A stretch of DNA of 9,063 nt from Methylococcaceae bacterium (lineage in GTDB: Bacteria > Pseudomonadota > Gammaproteobacteria > Methylococcales > Methylococcaceae). Each line of letters opens with the position of its first letter. Within the stretch, counting starts at the first letter, position 1. The stretch is from contig JAJRDJ010000338.1 in assembly GCA_028678445.1 (NCBI GenBank), forward strand, positions 1-9,063. The letters are read 5' to 3'. Positions 6,999-9,063 of this stretch are shown piece by piece. Position numbers and translations under genes: made by a program. The notes below the pieces were generated by a model. It was not told the DNA's origin. It worked only from the letters and a program-made list of their open reading frames with translations, and did no database searches.

Positions 6999-7427
6999 TC
7001 AGATTGAAGGGGAACAACAAGCGGGTTGGGCCTTGACGGGATTGGCGACATCCGCGCCAAAGACCGGGATGGTCGATAACGAATGGAAGGCTTCCCACGG
7101 AATACCTTGCGGGTCGACCGTCCAGCATTTGTCGGATTCCGCATAGCAACAGGCCGTGCCTTTTTGTTCCGTCACCGGCAAGGCCGCCTGGGCCAGCCGT
7201 TGATTGATTTCTTCCAGTTCGGCATTGGACTCCACCTGTATGCCGAGGTGATCCAGCCCGGTTTTAGCCCCGCGCTGCGAGATGGCAAAATTGACACGCG
7301 GATCGTCGAGCACCCACTTGGCGTAATCCGTTTTGGCAACCGAGGGAGCGGCGGCGAACAGGGCCGAATAAAAGCGGATGGATTCGGGCAGATTGTCGAC
7401 TGCGATGTGGATATGCAGGCGTTTCAT
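6999..7427 (-). CDS. arsI: ArsI/CadI-family vicinal-oxygen-chelate protein (putative C-As lyase)
   Basis: A 142-residue protein of the glyoxalase/extradiol-dioxygenase fold. It keeps the ArsI metal ligands: His5 (RLHIHIAVDNL), His60 (GLDHLG) and Glu112 (GIPWEAFH). It also has the substrate-binding vicinal pair Cys93-Cys94 in GTACCYAESDKCWTVDP. ArsI enzymes are non-haem Fe(II) dioxygenases that cleave the C-As bond of trivalent organoarsenicals such as methylarsenite; homologues were first named CadI for cadmium induction, so the substrate here is an inference. After about residue 124 a tail of 18 residues ends in ACCSPSI, adding another Cys pair. ATG at 7427 has GGAGGT four bases upstream; the alternative ATG at 7490 lies inside arsR. 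It is second in the operon, 19 bp after arsR. Confidence 0.88.
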   Translation of the reverse strand: MKRLHIHIAVDNLPESIRFYSALFAAAPSVAKTDYAKWVLDDPRVNFAISQRGAKTGLDHLGIQVESNAELEEINQRLAQAALPVTEQKGTACCYAESDKCWTVDPQGIPWEAFHSLSTIPVFGADVANPVKAQPACCSPSI

Positions 7428-7446
7428 GGGGACCTCCAAGCTTGAT

Positions 7447-7764
7447 TTAACACTCAGGACACTGGGTAGGCGCGCATGATTCGCCTCCACAGCAATTCTC
7501 AGTCAGGTAGGCGATAACCGTGTTCATCGTGCCAAAATTGGCAGCGTAGATGACGAAGCGGCCCTCCTGGCGCGACGACACCAGGCCGGCATGGCTCAGT
7601 TCCTTCAGGTGGAACGACAGCGAGGAAGACGGGATAGCGAGGCTGTCGGCGATCTTGCCGGCCGGGAGACCTGTTGGCCCTGCCTGCACCAGCAAACGAA
7701 AGACGGCCAGGCGACTCGTCTGAGCCAAGGCAGATAGTGCGATTACGATGTCGTTTGATTCCAT
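7447..7764 (-). CDS. arsR: ArsR/SmtB-family As(III)-responsive repressor with C-terminal Cys site
   Basis: A 105-residue winged-helix repressor. The recognition region SLAIPSSSLSFHLKELSHAGLVSSRQEGRFVIY (41-73) carries the DNA-binding helix and wing. The usual type I metal box (ELCVCDL) in that region is absent. Instead the C-terminus has Cys91, Cys92, Cys97, Cys102 and Cys105. This matches the A. ferrooxidans ArsR type, where As(III) binds a C-terminal CC plus third Cys. Binding of As(III)/Sb(III) should release it from the operator just upstream and derepress all seven genes. ATG at 7764 is preceded only by GGAAAC, and the predicted transcription start is at or next to the ATG, so the message may be leaderless. 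It is the first gene of the operon. Confidence 0.95.
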   Translation of the reverse strand: MESNDIVIALSALAQTSRLAVFRLLVQAGPTGLPAGKIADSLAIPSSSLSFHLKELSHAGLVSSRQEGRFVIYAANFGTMNTVIAYLTENCCGGESCAPTQCPEC

Positions 7765-7768
7765 GTTT

Positions 7769-7798
7769 CCATATTAATGGAATTATGGTAATTTTCAA
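7769..7798 (-). promoter_or_regulatory. ars operon promoter with overlapping candidate ArsR operator
   Basis: On the minus strand TTGAAA (7798-7793) is a five-of-six -35. TAATAT (7776-7771) is a four-of-six -10 with a 16-bp spacer. An interrupted palindrome CCAT-TAAT-ATGG (7780-7769) covers the -10 within a strongly AT-rich tract, a usual placement for ArsR binding. Only six bases separate the -10 from the arsR ATG, so initiation would fall on or near the start codon. The operator assignment is inferred from position and symmetry. Confidence 0.55.
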
Positions 7799-7828
7799 CC
7801 ATTCCTCTTTACCCGTAACGGTGTGGAA

Positions 7829-7990
7829 TTAGGAATTGATGTTATGCAACCGCGTGGGCAAGCCGCTTGCCACTTCCAGACCCGGTGGCCGCTTTTCGCC
7901 GGTAACCTCCGTCCGTCGCGGCGCTCCGGCCCGACTGATACCGGGTACGAAGGCGTTTGACAGGTAGGACTGGTCAGCATCCTCGGTCAT
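7829..7990 (-). CDS. Doubtful small ORF in the arsR-yheU gap, no recognised function
   Basis: The 7765-8065 stretch holds no confident gene. The best candidate is this 53-codon minus-strand frame (MTEDADQSYLSNAFVPGISR... ending RLHNINS), extendable to an ATG at 8059. Its third codon positions are GC-rich, like the neighbouring genes. However, no convincing ribosome site precedes it, and I recognise no family. It could be a decayed gene end or simply an open frame by chance. The stretch also contains a near-perfect hairpin (7854-7873) and the ars promoter at its left edge. Confidence 0.18.
   Translation of the reverse strand: MTEDADQSYLSNAFVPGISRAGAPRRTEVTGEKRPPGLEVASGLPTRLHNINS
7854..7873. 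repeat. Short inverted repeat in the arsR-yheU gap
   Basis: GTGGGCAAG and CTTGCCAC flank a CCG loop, pairing over eight bases with one bulged G. No T run follows on either strand, so it is not an intrinsic terminator. Function unknown. Confidence 0.35.
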
Positions 7991-8065
7991 GTTTTGAAGC
8001 AGGATCCTTGTGTGCTCGTGCGAGGGCTGCTTTTGTGGTGCAATCACTCTTTGGTTCATTCAGGC

Positions 8066-8296
8066 ATGACACCCATCATCATTCCGCACCACTCCCTGGA
8101 GCCCGAAACGCTGAGGGCGATGCTGGAGGAATTCGTAACCCGCGATGGGACGGACTATGGCGCTCAGGAGATTTCTCTCAATGCGCGGGTCGATCAGGTG
8201 CTTCGACAAGTAAGGACCGGCAAGGCGGTCATTGTGTACGACAGCGAGGGGGAAACTTTCAGCATTCTGCCGAAGGAGCAGGTTCATGGCGTCTGA
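8066..8296 (+). CDS. yheU: YheU-family (UPF0270) small protein
   Basis: A 76-residue protein with the family's pattern. It starts with IIIPHHSLEPETLRAMLEEFVTRDGTDYG, then helix VDQVLRQVRTGKAVIVYD, and ends with a short strand segment ETFSILPKEQ. E. coli YheU (about 72 residues) has the same IIPWQQLSPDTL...EGTDYG layout. The family has a solved fold but no established biochemical role, and the protein should be cytoplasmic. The ATG at 8066 is chosen because homologues begin two or three residues before the IIP motif; an in-frame ATG at 7994 would add 24 residues unlike the family. The ribosome site is weak (CAGG). It points away from the ars operon, so the two are divergent. Confidence 0.85.
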   Translation: MTPIIIPHHSLEPETLRAMLEEFVTRDGTDYGAQEISLNARVDQVLRQVRTGKAVIVYDSEGETFSILPKEQVHGV

Positions 8297-8317
8297 TGGA
8301 CTGAGTGGCCATGGCCT

Positions 8318-8384
8318 TGGGAGCCGGGTTGTCCAGGTGAACAGGTTCAGTTCAAAAGCCGTCTCACGGCGGGTCGGGCTCCCA
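8318..8384 (+). repeat. Nested inverted repeats between yheU and the downstream gene
   Basis: TGGGAGCC (8318-8325) is exactly complementary to GGCTCCCA (8377-8384). Inside the 51-base loop, GCCGT (8358-8362) and ACGGC (8366-8370) form a five-pair hairpin with a CTC loop. There is no T tract afterwards, so it is not a standard terminator. It ends 25 bases before the next ATG and could be a leader structure for that gene. Confidence 0.4.
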
Positions 8385-8409
8385 CCCCCACTACCATCCG
8401 CCCGGCACC

Positions 8410-9063
8410 ATGATCCAGGAAACCGCTAATACCCCACTACAGTCCCAAATTGAATCTCTACTGGCCAAGGCGGCGCGGCGTTACATCACCAGCCGCCGCG
8501 AGCGGATTCCGGCCTTCTGCTCCCGGCACTTTTCCCTCAAGGGCGCTTTCCGCCTGCACCGGCAGGCGCTGGGCCACGATTTATGGAAGGCTCCCGCCAA
8601 TGCGCTCTGGGCCGTGCCCTATTTCGCCGCGCAAGGCGCCGGCATTATTGCCGGCAAGCTCGGTCTCGGCAAAACTTCCCTTTGGCTGAAGACCCTCCCG
8701 CCCGGCTTCGAGACCGCCGTGGCACGGGAGGTGGAATGGCTGATTTATACCGAACTGCTGGAACTGCCCATCCGCCAGGGCGAGCGGCACAGCGAGCGCG
8801 ATGCCCTGCTGGGAACCCTGATGGCGGACGAAGCCATCGCCCGCCTGCTGCTACCCGATCTCCTGGCCCTCGATGCCTATGCCCATCAGGGAACCGCGCG
8901 GCAAAAGCTGGAACAGTTCTTTACCACCTACACCGGCAGCCGGGTAGCCGCAGCGGATTTGACGGGTTCGCTGCTGAGTCTCGCGGCGGGTGCCGCCACC
9001 CTCAAGCAATTCACGCCCGGGGCGATGGCGCTGGGTAGTGCGACGGCCGCCATCCTGGCTCAG
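8410..9063 (+). CDS. DUF6635-like uncharacterised protein, 5' 218 codons (continues past the window)
   Basis: An uninterrupted frame runs from ATG 8410 to the last base. Features seen: a basic start region (RRYITSRRERIPAFCSRHFSLKGAFRLHRQALGHDLWKAP in pieces at about 24-61), then AVPYFAAQGAGIIAGKLGLG (68-87). Next comes the well-conserved-looking AVAREVEWLIYTELLELP, then an Ala/Leu-rich segment from about 185 (SLLSLAAGAATLKQFTPGAMALG) that may enter the membrane. The layout matches proteins I recall as DUF6635; there is no known function. No good ribosome site precedes the ATG. The same frame is open back to 8341 without another ATG, so the start is uncertain. The 113-bp gap after yheU contains nested hairpins. 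Confidence 0.7.
   Translation, partial: MIQETANTPLQSQIESLLAKAARRYITSRRERIPAFCSRHFSLKGAFRLHRQALGHDLWKAPANALWAVPYFAAQGAGIIAGKLGLGKTSLWLKTLPPGFETAVAREVEWLIYTELLELPIRQGERHSERDALLGTLMADEAIARLLLPDLLALDAYAHQGTARQKLEQFFTTYTGSRVAAADLTGSLLSLAAGAATLKQFTPGAMALGSATAAILAQ

Noticed and set aside
6497..7144. An extended 215-residue version of arsC copy 1
   Set aside because: The first 52 residues are basic, low-complexity and lie inside the arsI coding region; family alignment begins at the ATG at 6988.
7957..7962. A perfect TTGACA on the plus strand as a yheU promoter
   Set aside because: The bases 16-18 positions downstream (around TCCTCG) do not resemble a -10 box, so no promoter can be supported.
1..9063. 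CRISPR array, tRNA or rRNA genes, riboswitch, toxin-antitoxin or phage-defence system
   Set aside because: I saw no regularly spaced repeats, tRNA-like cloverleaf, rRNA sequence or proteins of those families. The genes are explained by arsenic resistance, an IS element and housekeeping neighbours.

Overview
The window looks like a metal-resistance (accessory) segment of a moderately GC-rich proteobacterium. The arsenic repressor resembles the Acidithiobacillus ferrooxidans type, and YheU and DUF6635-like genes lie beside it, so I favour a gammaproteobacterium or Acidithiobacillia-like organism from a metal-rich setting. That placement is an inference, not something the sequence proves.

Layout, left to right. 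(1) Positions 1-250: the 3' end of a class I/II aminotransferase on the + strand, closed by an intrinsic terminator. (2) 433-1330: a minus-strand exported outer-membrane beta-barrel ('transporter'/MetA-pathway type) with a TTG start and a recognisable -10 box. (3) 1493-2400: a decayed IS5-superfamily element whose transposase keeps its DDE residues but carries two compensating frameshifts and an early stop. (4) 2414-7764: a seven-gene minus-strand arsenic operon, in transcription order arsR, arsI-like (CadI/ArsI family), arsC (copy 1), arsD, arsA, arsC (copy 2), acr3. A promoter/operator sits directly upstream of arsR and may give a leaderless message. (5) 7765-8065: about 300 bp with no confident gene. 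(6) 8066-9063: plus-strand yheU (UPF0270) and the 5' part of a gene I match to the DUF6635 family, running off the window.

How the genes work together: ArsR senses As(III)/Sb(III) through a cysteine-rich C-terminal tail and represses the operon. The two LMW-PTP-type arsenate reductases convert As(V) to As(III). ArsD is the metallochaperone that hands As(III) to the ArsA ATPase, and Acr3 is the membrane efflux carrier. The ArsI-like dioxygenase could cleave carbon-arsenic bonds of trivalent organoarsenicals, although no arsM, arsP or arsH is present here.

The most unusual points are a zinc-ribbon-like CxxC...CxxC tail on Acr3, cysteine-rich C-terminal tails on four of the seven operon proteins, two divergent arsC copies in one operon, and an IS element abutting the last gene with no terminator between. 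I see a coherent, mostly known arsenic system with some unusual domain additions, not a wholly new system.
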